Assembly: GCA_017654735.1 (NCBI GenBank)
Contig: JADPYG010000088.1
Span: 1,426,001 to 1,490,000, forward strand
Direction of reading: 5' to 3'
DNA: 64,000 bases
DNA from: Vishniacozyma victoriae
Taxonomy: Eukaryota > Basidiomycota > Tremellomycetes > Tremellales > Bulleribasidiaceae
Shown here: positions 23,387-34,613 of the stretch, piece by piece
Layout of the letters: each line of letters starts with the position of its first letter
How positions within the stretch are numbered: position 1 is the first letter of the stretch
Notes under the pieces: model-generated
The model's database searches: none
What the model was told of the DNA's origin: nothing
Seen by the model: only the letters and a program-made list of their open reading frames with translations
Position numbers and translations under genes: made by a program

Positions 23387-25171
23387 TCATCCATTCTGCC
23401 TCCTCCGCTGAACGATCGTCCTCAAATACATCCGCCTCAACTGATCCTTCTTGATAGCCAGATAGGTATCAGCGGCAGCTATATTATTTTCAAATTCAGC
23501 CAAAACCTCTACCATATCTTCATCCCTCATTTCTAATTCTTGCTGTAATTGCAATATAGCCTGTGTTCGGCGTTGAGAATCGGATAAACCGGCGTATTGG
23601 ACTTCAGCCGCAAGTGAGGGTGTGGGGCCGGGAGAATTCATATATGTGTCGGGACCGTTTACGGGAGTGTGAGGATTGGAGGGGAGAGTCTGAGATGGTG
23701 TAGGCATTTGTTGTTGTTGATGATGAGGAGGTGGGTGGTGAGGGTGAGAATTGTGATTTTGCGAATGCATGTTCTGATGCTGCATTGAATTGGACGTGGC
23801 GTTTGTGGGGCGATGCATCTGCTGAGATTGCGCGGGTGTCATGTTTGGTATCGTATTCGAATTGGGTGTGACGATACCATTATTGTTGTTGTTTGAGCTC
23901 GCCGAATTCGGATCAGAGACAGTTTGAGGGGTATGCGTCTGGTTGACCAACAAATGAGGCGGTGGACCATCGGGAGCATGCGGAGGTGGGTGCGTGATAT
24001 GAATCGGATGCGGTAATTGATGGTGTTGAGATCGTTGCTGTGGGTGACTCGGCGTAAGGACAGCAGGATCCAATAAAGTCTGTTGAGGTCCAGTATTGTA
24101 TGTCGGTGAACGGGGCATTGTCATTGCGTACAACTGGGTGTGTTGAGCATGTAGTTGAGTTGGTGGGCGGGTACTTGCTAAACGAGGTTTCTTGGGCGGT
24201 GAAGCTTGATTACCCTGGACATTTTGCTGGACGATTGAATGACCGGATTGAGAGTTCATGATAGATTGATCGAATGGCATTCGTTTCTGACTCATGAACG
24301 AGTGGTTCTACCTATCAGCATCTTCTCATTGGACCGTAGAAGGAGTGACCTACACCGTCCTGGATCGCAAAAGACTCATACTCCCCTTCCCCATCTTCAT
24401 CGCCAGTAGGCTCCCACATCATCCCCCCGCCCATCTGACCCTGTATCTCACCCATGGGTAAAGTCCCATTATGATGTGCCTGATAATTCTGCTGCGGAAG
24501 ATCGTCCAGGTGACTACTTCCGGTAACAGATAGGGAGATCATACTACTTGTATCGGACGTTCCATGAGATGATCGTCCTTTTGCCCGCTGCCTTGAGCGA
24601 ATTGGTTCGTCGGGGCACAAGATAGCTAGGGAGTCGTAGCATGTCAAATGGATTCGGGAATACTTGTACGGGGCCAATTGCTGTCCATCAGTACCGAGCT
24701 CTTTTAATTCAAGCAGACGTACAGCCTCAGCAGCCTTCCAAGCCTCTTGACTGGCGATCAATCTCCCCTCTTGTCTATCCCAACGAAATCCAGGCATTTC
24801 CTCAATTTCTTTCGCTGCCCGAAAATCACGTTGTATCTACTCGTCAGTTTCATCACCCGATTAAAATAGAGACTCACACGTTGCCACCGACTCTTGCAAG
24901 CCTCCGGAGTCTTTGGTCCTCCAATAAAAGTAGACCTCTCAAGAACCAGACTGGCTTCTTTCCATACTTCTGGCCGAAATCCATTATCGGGCGTACGCCC
25001 ACTATCCTTGTATCTCAACAACACATTCACCAGTGATTCTGTATCATTATCGGTCCAATGAGCAGATTTCTTTCGATCCCTAGCGGGCGAACTAGGCCCA
25101 GAGACCATTGACATTTCGAAGGAGAGGCCTGCTTTTAGCTGTACCCCCTGATTGCAGGGAGGTATAGACAT
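23387..25171 (-). CDS. Myb/SANT-like DNA-binding protein with Gln/His/Asn/Pro-rich tail
   Basis: About 550 residues. The N-terminal domain (KKSAHWTDNDTESLVNVLLR, EVWKEASLVLERS, PEACKSRWQR, then FRAAKEIEEMPGFRWDRQEG) has the three-helix plan and Trp spacing of Myb/SANT-like domains (Myb_DNA-bind_3 type), a fold also found next to PIF/Harbinger transposases. It is followed by a nuclear-type basic/acidic linker, about 200 residues of low complexity (poly-N at about 23890, H/Q-rich at about 23720), and a C-terminal coiled coil (RTQAILQLQQELEMRDEDMV; IKKDQLRRMYLRTIVQRRR). At least two introns (one near 24835-24880). The start is uncertain: ATG 25171 (MSIPPCNQG) or ATG 25114 (MSMVSGPSS). Both precede the domain. 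The role is unknown; transcriptional regulation is likely. Confidence 0.72.
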
Positions 25172-25551
25172 ACCAGGCTGAATCTATTATTACTTTGACA
25201 TCATGGTGACTAGTGATTTGACATAGGAGATTCGATAGTGCCTGTTGAGGTAAGTGCGAAGCTCATGACCCGATAAGGTGGAATTCGGCATATGCCAAAA
25301 TGTCCATCGGGACTTACCCGCTTTTCTGTCGTATCCTTCGCTTCGAGTGTCGTTTGGTAAGGCTGAACCAGCAGTCGTCGAGAGTCTTCCTTGATAGCTG
25401 CTAGTCCACTGTCTGAACCTAGTAGGTGTATATAGGAACCGAGCTACTTTGCTAAATTTCGGTCTAACTTACCCCTCCTTAAAGTGTGTCTGTCGGATAA
25501 GGAGAAGCAAGAGAGTTAAGAGTACGTGCCTGAATAAATGTTGCCCCGCAT
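25092..25551 (-). CDS. Possible small protein gene overlapping the 5' end of the SANT gene
   Basis: Read by eye on the minus strand: ATG 25551 (MRGNIYSGT), a 36-nt intron, a 17-nt exon, a 54-nt intron (GTAAGT...CTACTAG), then an exon reading SDSGLAAIKEDSRRLLVQPY, TTLEAKDTTEKR. Next comes an intron with GTAAGT and CAACAG, then ALSNLLCQITSHHDVKVIID and SAW. After SAW it either splices at GTATGT (45 nt, acceptor AAGCAG) to PLLRNVNGLWA or reads on; the stop is at 25092. That yields about 95-110 residues. The long open frames with consensus splice sites suggest coding, but I recognise no family, and the last part overlaps the SANT gene in another frame. It starts 136 bp from the divergent SSL1 gene. 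Confidence 0.4.
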
Positions 25552-25686
25552 TCTACACTTTTGGTACTCTAGGCCATACTCATAGAGAGAAGGGAGTGAC
25601 GTGTATTTCTATATCTACTCTTAGTACACCTCCACTCGTGCTGTCTACTCTACTCTACTTACTGCCCATTCAACACCAAGCGGACA

Positions 25687-27321
25687 ATGGGAGACGATGA
25701 CTACGACCCCAATCAAGATGACGATGTAGCATCAGATCATCTCGATGATGAGGCACCAGGACCTTCCAAGAGGAAAGTGACAGCTGCAGGAGGGAAAAAG
25801 GGCGATGTCAGTCCTACCTATCACCATGACGGCGAGAGATGCTAAAGATCTAGGCAGGGAGAGCAGCATGGGAAGGAGCATATAAAGCAACATGGGATAT
25901 GGTTCAAGAAGATGAAGAAGGTGGGATCCAACATTCAGTAGATTCATTCATGGCTAGGGCAAGGCGTAAGCGGTATGTCCCCCTCTAATAATTGGAGGGA
26001 GCTTATGGTTAGGGCAATGATGGATGAAGCGCCTTTGCGGCGGTCGATTATTAGGCACATGTTCTTGATCATCGATTTATCAGATTCGATGCGAGATAGG
26101 GATTTCAGACCGACCAGGTATGTCACCATCCCTAAGAGGTGTATTGAAATGTTGATGTCAGATTCGAGTTAACGCTACAATACGTCCGTACCTACGTCTT
26201 AGAATGGTTCGATCAGAACCCTCTAGGTCAAGTAGGAGTGATTATCCTACGTGATCGATTATCGGAAACGTTGATACCAATGGGAGGGAATCCGCAGGAG
26301 ATCTTGGCTGCCTTGAGCGACAAGCGGAGACTTGAGCCATCGGGAGAGCCGTCATTGCAGAACGGCCTAACCATGGCCAAAGGCGGAATGGCGTATGTTT
26401 CCTTTTTCCATTCAACTTGCTGTATTCCTGACGAGTAGTCATCTACCCTCGACATCATCTTTAGAAACGTTGATCCTGTTCTCTGCGATATCGACCGCAG
26501 ACCCAGATGGACCTGTATCAATTCACGATACCCTAAACATGCTAGTCCGAGATCGAGTCCGAACGACCATCATTTCCCTAGCTGGAGAGATCAAAATCTG
26601 TCGTCAAATCTGTGAGCGTACAGGCGGTAAATTCGGGGTCGCAATGGACGAAGAACATTACAGAGAGCTATTATGGGAAACGATCCCACCACCAGCTCAA
26701 ACTATGTCTGCACCCGTCACAGTCGGTGTACGAAGTGCATTAGCATCAGGAGGAGCAAAGAATGGTGAAAAGGGAAGACCGCCACCTGCTGGTGATCTTA
26801 TGGTCATGGGTTTCCCGGTGAGGTTGGCAGCTGGTGGACAGGCTTTGTGTGCTTGTCATGGATTAATGAAGAAAGGGGGATATCTGTGTCCGAGATGTGG
26901 GAGTAAATTGTGTGATGTACCGACAGATTGCGAGGTTTGTAACCTCATGGTCGTTAGTAGTCCGCATTTAGCGAGGAGGTCAGTTGGCAACGCTCGTTGG
27001 TAGGGTTTTAGCTGACGATCCAGTTTCTGGTTACTTTTCCCAGTTGCCAAATTCGGGGTAGTCACCGAGGATGATCTCGACGACTCGCCAGACGCTGTAC
27101 CAGAATGTTTCGGGTGCGATATAGAGATGGTACCAGAAGCCAGGCAGCCTGTACCGGATGGGGTCAGTCCTACTGGACGTTATCGGTGAGTCGGTCTATG
27201 CGGTTCAAGAGGTACGGGCAGAGCTGATGACAGATGCGCTAAATGCCTACATGATTTCTGCGGGAATTGCGATTTGTACATTCATGATACCCTTCATACA
27301 TGTCCAGGGTGTTCCCAATAG
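25687..27321 (+). CDS. SSL1: TFIIH core subunit SSL1 (p44)
   Basis: Subunit of TFIIH in RNA polymerase II initiation and nucleotide-excision repair; it stimulates the XPD/Rad3 helicase. About 450 residues. An acidic N-terminus is followed by the family entry IIRHMFLIIDLSDSMRDRDF (VWA domain with DLSDS MIDAS-like motif), FELTLQYVRTYVLEWFDQNP and GVIILRDRLSETL. Next is SSLETLILFSAISTADP. The zinc-binding C-terminus has CACHGLMKKGGYLCPRCGSK, then CDVPTDCEVCNLMVVSSPHL with the ARR continuation. A final RING-like C4C4 domain reads AKCLHDFCGNCDLYIHDTLH then CPGCSQ. The last intron (GTGAGT...GATGACAG near 27190) must be removed to restore the terminal cysteines. Stop TAG is at 27319-27321. About six introns. 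Confidence 0.96.
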
Positions 27322-27509
27322 ATGGCTCGGAATGAGGGGTTCGTTAGAGGAGTAAATTGTCAATATGTTGTGTCACCCATTAGACGCGTATAAATGCATA
27401 GTACAAACAATTAAGATACACATGTGATGCTGAGAGACCATGGTGGGGGCGAGTTATCGATGAAATAAAGGAGATACTGGAACGGTATTCGGGAAATGAG
27501 CGATGAAGT

Positions 27510-28287
27510 CTAATACTTGTGGCGTGTCGAGTAATCTGAATCGTCAGCTCGAGAACTTGCCGGAGTGCATACCTTTTGGCGCAACGACCAAACCACGTCC
27601 TTTTGATGCTCCCCTATAGACAGTCTCGATAACGTCAATCATCTAATCGTCAGCTTCTAGCACAAGGAACGCGACTGTTTAAGCTTACCTCCTGCTTATC
27701 TGCCATTGCCCAATTACTACTCATCAGCAAACTCATCACACGGGATGAGACGTACATTTTGTTATTATTACCAGTTCCTAAATCTATCATGATGTGTTTG
27801 TTTCTGATATCAGCTTCTGTCATGAGAGCTTCAAGGGCAGCTTACCGGTAAAAGAACATGAGAGTACAGGGGTCGTATAATTCGTACATCTACATCATCA
27901 GCGAATGTTCTCACCTTTTTCTTCCTGACATGGAAATACCTTGTTGAAATCTGGCACTTCCGTTATGTCCACTATATCGTCAGCTTCAACGCTAGTACCA
28001 TCAAAGAAACGGGTGACTTACCGAGGTAGATGACGGCGAAATTCTGTACCATCTCACTAACATTATACAGCGTCTCATCCATGACCATACAATCCGAATC
28101 GTGAGCGTGTCCGAATCGAATACAAACCACTCGGTCTTCCTCCACTAGTATTGCCTATTATCAGTTCCATCCCGACGCGTTGTAATAGAGACGTACTTGG
28201 TCGACATGCCAGCCGCTGTGCAAACTGAATGTCAGCTCTCATTCGGGTTGGGTTGAGCTGAACTTACTGGGTCATAAAGTACGACAT
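27510..28287 (-). CDS. DIB1: U5 snRNP thioredoxin-like protein DIB1/DIM1 (TXNL4A)
   Basis: Essential spliceosomal protein of the U4/U6.U5 tri-snRNP. About 143 residues, nearly invariant: MSYFMTHLHSGWHVDQAILV, EEDRVVCIRFGHAHDSDCMV, NFAVIYLVDITEVPDFNKMY, ELYDPCTLMFFYRNKHIMID, LGTGNNNKMNWAMADKQEMI, GRGLVVAPKDYSTRHKY. The coding sequence is broken by eight introns, after residues near MT-H, VDQ, IYLV, DFNK, FFYR, NNNKM, DKQE and PK, each about 35-50 nt with a CTGA branch. The last exon encodes only about eight residues. ATG at 28287-28285, stop at 27510-27512. Length and sequence match the family exactly. Confidence 0.97.
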
Positions 28288-28562
28288 TGTTGCTGATGTC
28301 CTATAGGTATTGGTAGATGATAGAGTACAGGTATATAGAGTAGTAACAACAGAGGTTCAGCGGCAAAAGTAGGTTCAAGTTGATTCATTCAGTATGAGCT
28401 AGATTTGCTTCCGTCCTCTATCCTGAGGTCATGAGTATGGTGCAGCTTGGTATTTTGCTTAGTCTTTTGAGTTGCATCTAGCAGGGTATATGGACATCTT
28501 CATTGCATGCATCCTTCAGTCTCTCTTTCATTCTGCAAGTCTCCTTTCATTCTTAGCTAAAT

Positions 28563-29472
28563 CTACTGGGCAGCCTGCAATCGCTTCTCGGCCTCCTCGA
28601 AGTTGACGACATCCCAGATAGCCTTGAGGTACTAGAACCCGTCAGCTATTGTCCAATATAGATACCGAGAGGTGTGGAGCTTACATCAGGCTTGACGTTC
28701 TTGTACTGGAGGTAGAAAGCGTGTTCCCAAATATCAATACCAATGATGGGTACGTGGGCTATCACAGCGTCAGCTTGTATTCACTCGGCAGTCGAATTGA
28801 CGCACTAAGGAGAGGATCCTGATTGGCAGTAGTAACGACCTCCAAAGTCTTCTTGGCTTTGTTGTATCCCAACCATCCCCATCCAGATCCCTGGACAGCG
28901 GCAGTCTTGGTGTTGACCTCGTTCTTTAGGTTTTCGAATGATCCGAAATCCTTCTCAACCTGGGACTTGAAGGTGGAGTAGGAATCAAACTTGGTCTGTT
29001 CAGATCCGGAGGGGGCTAGGTTCTTCCAGAATAGCTGAATGTCAGCTCGGACTCCTGTCTACTGAATAAGGCGTACAGAGTGGTTACTATAATATCAGCT
29101 TGAACGGAAACTCGTAGAAGAAAGCTTACATGTGTCCACCACCGTTGAACTTGAGAGCTGCCTGTAGACCAATAGCTCCCTTGACATCATTGTCACTGGT
29201 GAATTTGGCAAGAGACTCCTCGGCAGCATTCAAACCATTAACGTAAGTCTGATGATGCTTGGTGTGGTGGAGGGTCATGATCTCCTTCGAGATCGATGGC
29301 TCGAGAGCCTATCTATCAGCCATACACATATCCAATACCTAGGCTTGCTTACATCATATCCATAGGATAGCTCTGGGAGAGTGTGCTTTGCTCGAACGCT
29401 CGACATGTTTGCGATACCTGCTCGGAGGGGTGCGATGACTCGAGTGGAACGTAGAAATGCGGTAGTGACCAT
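28563..29472 (-). CDS. SOD2: Mitochondrial manganese superoxide dismutase
   Basis: Converts superoxide to hydrogen peroxide in the mitochondrial matrix. The ATG at 29472 opens a basic presequence ([20 protein letters not shown]). The mature enzyme starts near [20 protein letters not shown]. The metal ligands are visible: His in [17 protein letters not shown], His in [13 protein letters not shown], Asp and His in [33 protein letters not shown] is the usual substrate-funnel region. About 225 residues. Five or so introns, one separating NGGGH from NHS. The stop TAG is at 28563-28565. It is transcribed toward DIB1 and the two genes are tail-to-head on the same strand. Confidence 0.96.
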
Positions 29473-29493
29473 CTTGATTGATTCAATTGACTC

Positions 29494-29550
29494 TGTTTAC
29501 TGTGCGTTTCTAGGGTAGGTAGATTGAGTACCTTTGCGTCTTTTGTTTAC
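29494..29550. promoter_or_regulatory. Two forkhead-type motifs (TGTTTAC) upstream of SOD2
   Basis: TGTTTAC at 29494-29500 and again at 29544-29550, exactly 50 bp apart and in the same orientation (GTAAACA on the SOD2 strand), 22-78 bp before the ATG. Forkhead factors bind GTAAACA, and MnSOD is a known FOXO target in animals. In fungi the link is inference. Confidence 0.35.
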
Positions 29551-29703
29551 TATGGTTGTAATAGAAGCAGTAGAATGAGCCCTTTTAAAGAGAGGACTCG
29601 GAGGTCGAAGCGAATCTTGAGAATGGCTGGGATGATGTAATAGGTTTCTCACGGTACATTAATCTTAATACTGTGGAACCTATGTATATAGAATGCATCT
29701 GGA

Positions 29704-32006
29704 TCATAACACTTCTAGCTCATCTAACATATCTTCTAAAGACGAGAAGCCACGCTCAGACTCCCTCTTCCATTCCTTCAGCCAATCATACCCTGGTACA
29801 GAATCTGACGGTACTCCAAAGACCCGACTTGCCATCCAAGTTATACCAGCTTCTACCGTTCCCTGAAGTGTAGGAAGCACTGTCCTCGCACACATTAGGT
29901 TGGAATTGCTATCGACGTCTAAAATTACACCAACACTGGAGCCATAGAGATTTATCATTCCGGATACACCGCCGTCCGAGTGAACGAATGCTCGAGACCC
30001 GTCTGCAAGGCGACCATGTGCTGGTCCGGCGTGTGGGAGGCTTGGAAGAGGTGTAGGTCTTGATTTGAAGTTGGTGGATGATGAGATCGCAAAACCGCCT
30101 TCACATGTCGAGAGGACTCGACCGGTACTGATCCGATGGACCCGAGTATGATATGGTGTAGATGTCGTTTTCGGTGGCACGAGCCAAGTCGTGACCATTA
30201 CACCACCTGCTTGTCAGCTGATGATCACTGACGTTCAAGACTCACTCCACGGTCTCCAAGTGGACCTAATGACTCCATTTTGATTGATTCTGACGTCCTC
30301 ACATATTCTCCTCACCTTCCAGCTCAACTTGTCCCGGTCATCCGAAAGGACGAGTGTACTATCTGGACAGATCTGTTCCAAGCCGTATGATCCTGTTGGG
30401 ACAGAAAATCCAAATGAGCTGGAATAAGCAAACTTGGCGTATTTTGCCGCATCATTTCTCTGGGGTCGATTTGGAAGGCTACAGATTAGTCATAGTAATG
30501 AATGATTGAGGTCGACTCACAGGCCGGAAGTCAAGAAAAAGGTATGGCCAGCTGCATGCGAGCAGACCTTTGACCATGGCTCTACCGTCAGGTGTGGCTG
30601 GATGAGGAGCGATGTTGGGTATGGTTCTTCTTTTGCGAGCCAGAATGGGTGAGAATCAGGTAAGGCGAGTACCAAGAATGATTTGAGGGCCCAGTAGGGC
30701 GATTGGGGAGAGTTGTAATTCTGACTTGATCAGCTCTACCCATCCGGTCCGACGTGAGCCTTACCTCAGACATGTAAAGTGTCGGGTAAGTCCAGCCTAT
30801 ACCCATCGTTCCATCGGCCATGAAAACCTCTTTTCTTCGAGTGAATGACCGAATATTCCGGAGAAGTAGTCCTTTAATCACACCAAGACTTAAGGGGGAA
30901 GGAAGCTATTGTCAGCTCGCAATTCAGAGTGAGTCACACTTTAACACCATCAAATGCACACGCAGCCCAGAAAGCGGAGGTCGCGAATCGATAAGTCATA
31001 CTCCTTCCAAAGGGTATAGCATGGCCATTCGGGGCGAATAGATTCACGATCGCCAGTGAGCTATTGGCTGCTCTATCCCTAAATCGTCCAGCGATATCGG
31101 GACTGTCTTTTTCGAGCGAGCTTGCTAAGAGAAGGGAGTAGTAATGAATGGCAAATGAAGCGTAGTAGTCGAACGCTTTGCTGTCTGGCTGTAATCCGTC
31201 CGAGGGCATGCCCTGCTATCAGCAAGAAAGCTCAATTGATTACTGGGCACTCACATGAGCACCCACAAAACCCTCTACAAAGTCCAGTTCCCTCTCGATG
31301 GTAGTTTGATCATATCGACCCCCAACGAGCTTCATCGCGACGTTGTTGATGATACGGAAGACTAGCAATGAGCTTGGGAAGCAGGTAGCTTACTCACATC
31401 GCCAATTGCTCTCCGGGTACTCTCGAGAGTTGCCCTGTATCAACCAATCGTTCACTCGATTCCTCTCCCCCTTGGAAAGTGGATGCCAGAACACTCCAGG
31501 AGCTAACGCAATAGCTACCGACTACTATCAATTCACTTTCATACACCGCGACGTACGATAGCAGCCTGCTCGACCAATCTCTGGTCTCGATCCCCACAGT
31601 CTCCCCAGTACTCCTCATAATCCGGATCTGTGCCATTTACCAGACCTTTTACCCAAGCTGCCCTCATAGACCTGAATCGGGCATGATCAGGCTGAGAAGC
31701 AAGTAATGGACCAAGTCCCCATAAAGCTCTGGCGTATCCTTCCAACTCTGCAGCGACGGAGTCAAAGCCCGCCCCAGATTGGCCCAGAATGATCCTGGCC
31801 CCACCTTCTGATTGTCCGATCTCCAAAGGAACTAGAAGGTCGAATAGGAGCTCGACCATGTCATCTCGTGATCTGAGGGGATTTGTATTGATTCGGGTCA
31901 CGATACTGGACGCGCTGACAGCTCGAGATGCGGTTTCCGGTATGGCGAGAATCGGCTTGCTACCGCCATTGTGGGTGGTGGCGAAATGGTCGTTCAGCAA
32001 CATCAT
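29704..32006 (-). CDS. DUF2264 family protein (putative carbohydrate-active alpha-barrel enzyme)
   Basis: About 640-660 residues over roughly eight exons. The family pattern is clear from the N-terminus: [167 protein letters not shown] and [20 protein letters not shown], followed by a beta-rich C-terminal part. This matches DUF2264 proteins of bacteria and fungi, predicted to have a toroid-like helical barrel resembling polysaccharide lyases or unsaturated-glycuronyl hydrolases. No activity is known to me. No signal peptide is seen, so probably cytosolic. It diverges from the MFS transporter gene at 32597. The start at 32006 is the first ATG pair member that keeps the conserved block. Confidence 0.85.
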
Positions 32007-32596
32007 TGATGAGAGTGATTCGAAGGTGTCAGTGATTACAGTCTACCTATCTCGTCCAGTCCAGACCTATCCAGCGGCCCGAAGTATTACCATGTATCAA
32101 CTTAGTAGCTAGACGACGCATTTCCGAAAAGACCTCGGAAATAGCTGCGAACCACAATTAACTAAACCCCTTTCCTTGGAACCTTCCATTTCGACCCTTC
32201 GCTCCACAAATGCTCTACATAGCGATCATCTTGGGGGAAGAGCAGCAGGTGAAACGGCATGAAGCTAGCCGGGGCGGTCGAGAAGGTTTGTTCGGGTCAT
32301 ATTTACGCCGGCTTGGCGAGATCAAGAATACCTCTTTGGAGGTAATTCCGGCGGGCCGCCAGGGCCGAACTCCTCTCCACGACTGGTTCTTTGGGTGTCC
32401 ATCGTTTTCACCTTGGAGGTTCTTCACTCATCGACTAAAGCTTTTCTCGAGCATCACACATGCGCTAACGAGCGGGCCGATAGTCTTCGGAATTACCATT
32501 TCCATTTCCATCTTCATAATCCCTTCCCCGCAGATGCACATTACATCTATATAAGATCCGTATGAGGACCCATGGGACTCTCCACATCAACTCACA
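32007..32596. other. Shared divergent promoter of DUF2264 and MFS genes
   Basis: 590 bp without conserved coding frames. It contains several CGG/CCG triplets (for example CGG at 32299 and CCG at 32314 separated by 12 bases, a GGCGGGCCGCC cluster near 32350, CCG near 32478), which are possible Zn2Cys6 sites. No factor can be named. Some triplets are expected by chance. Confidence 0.4.
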
Positions 32597-34461
32597 ATGG
32601 CACTCAGTCAAACAAGACGAGAATCGATCGAACAAATTGAACCGACTGCTGTCCTTCATGGGACCGAGTCGAAATCGAACATCAATCACTATGAGGATAT
32701 TGAAACTGGTGTTGATGAGAAGACGAGGGATCTCAGCAATGTCCAAGATTCCGATGCTCAGGGATATGTCGACCCCGACTTGATCATTGACGAGGAAGAG
32801 AACAAACGTCTCCGAAAGATCATCAATTGGAGGTATGTATCTCTTGCCAAGTCATACAGTATACGGCTGAGGTTGAAGGGTACTACCGGTCATGTGTATG
32901 GTATACATGACTCAGGCTCTTGACAAAGGCGCTCTTGGTCCTGTTAGTATCATGGGCTGGCAAGAGGATGTCGGGGCCAAAGGCCAAGACTTTGCCATGA
33001 CTAGTACAGTTATGTGGATCGGGATTATCGCGGGAGAGCCCCTAGTGAATGATGATTTCCATCATGAGAGGTCCCGCTGATATCAAAGGCAAATCAATTG
33101 GTTAGACGATTCCCCACTGCCAAAATCCTGTCCATCTCAATGTTCATTTGGACAGCTGTAAGTCACACTGTCACCACATGGCTCGTGCTGACAACATAGC
33201 TGCTTTTTGGCCTTGCTTTCACCCATTCTATCCCACCCATTCTGGGAAATCGATTCGTCCTGGGTTTCACCGAAGCCACTTTCGGACCATGCCTCTTGGC
33301 TATAACGGTCCAGTGGTACAAGCGCTCCGAGCAGCCATTTGTGACAGCCATTTGGCAGTCGATGTCGGCACTCGCTACCTCTGTTGCATCGCTTTACGGT
33401 TGGGGATTTTACCAAGTTCCCGAAGCTTCTGGTCTCAAAGGTTGGCAGTGGGTTATCCTGGCCCTCGCCATCGGTTCTCTTATCTCCTCCAGTATGTTAG
33501 ATCAACACCATCTTCGTACCATCATCACACTCATATCTAGCACTTACTTTCTTCCTTTTGCCTGACTCCCCGACCAAGGTCCAATGGGCAAACGACGAGA
33601 CCAAGACCAAGTTCGTCGAGCGTGTTCGAGAAAATTCGCAAGGTATCAAATCCACCAAATGGCGTTCCGAACAAGCTTGGGAAGTGGTAAAAGATCCATA
33701 CACCTATTGTCTTTTCTTCCTCGCCTTGTTCCAAACCATGATAGTCGGTGGGATCGGAAAATTCAATAGTCTTCTCATCAATCGAGCATTCGGATTCGAT
33801 GTCTTGACAAGTCAACTTTTAAAAATTCCTCTTTCATTCATTGGTGTAGCATTTTACATGGCTATGGCGTGAGTTTCTTGACCGATCCCAAGAATGTGTA
33901 GACGCTTATTCCAGTTTCATCATCACCAAATGGAATCAGACCCTCTTCGCCATGATCGGTTTCACTATAATCAATATGGCCGGTACGATTGTCTTGATCA
34001 CTGTCCAACCAAGTGGTTCCACCCGAGTTGGCTTGTTTATCGCTTTCAACCTTATGCAAGCTTTCGCTGCCGTCAACCCAGCCATATTCTTGATGTTGTC
34101 TCGAAATTCCGCTGGATCAACCAAGAAATCATTCACCTACGCTCTGACCTGTACGCCATCTTCCCTCTCTGTGATGCAGAGCTGATAGATAGTCATGGGA
34201 TGGGCAAGCGGTAACGCCATAGCACCCCAACTGTTCTGGGAACCATGGGCACCTCGATATATCAACTCGCTTTACATCCACTTGGGCCTCTACTCGTGCT
34301 TTATCGCTATCATCTTTGGGACCAGGGTATTGTTGATCAGGAGGAACAAGAGAAAAATCGCCGCCCAGACTCAGGCGGATGGGACTGTACTCAACAACAA
34401 CTCGCATGCGTTTGACGATTTGACCGATATCCAGAATCCAGATTTCAGGTATTCCCTCTGA
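32597..34461 (+). CDS. MFS transporter, anion:cation symporter (allantoate-permease/Dal5-like) family
   Basis: Plasma-membrane uptake transporter for a small organic anion; about 505 residues and 12 predicted TM helices. A 75-residue acidic cytosolic N-terminus leads to NWRVLPVMCMVYMTQALDKG (TM1 with the ACS family D-K-G element; residues restored by removing the first intron), ALGPVSIMGWQEDVGAKGQD, then GNRFVLGFTEATFGPCLLAI, ITVQWYKRSEQPFVTAIWQS and a central loop FLPDSPTKVQWANDETK. The family motif FLFLPDSP closes the first half. The second half contains FQTMIVGGIGKFNSLLINRA and GWASGNAIAPQLFWEPWAPR. Seven or so introns. The substrate cannot be read from sequence; pairing with DUF2264 suggests a sugar acid or oligosaccharide. 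Confidence 0.9.
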
Positions 34462-34613
34462 GCTGTCTTTTGTCGTGAGGAAGACATGTCTAGCTTTAGG
34501 TGTATCATACTGTACAAATGAATAAGAATGGATATTTGCTTCTGCCTCAATTGATGTTTCAGCAATACGTGACCAGATGGCAAGGACTTGCATTGTCGTG
34601 ATTATAAATAGTA

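Noticed and set aside
23890..23930. Asn/Gln repeat as a prion-like or transposon signature in the SANT gene
   Set aside because: It is low-complexity coding sequence common in fungal regulators. No transposase, terminal repeats or target-site duplication are visible nearby.
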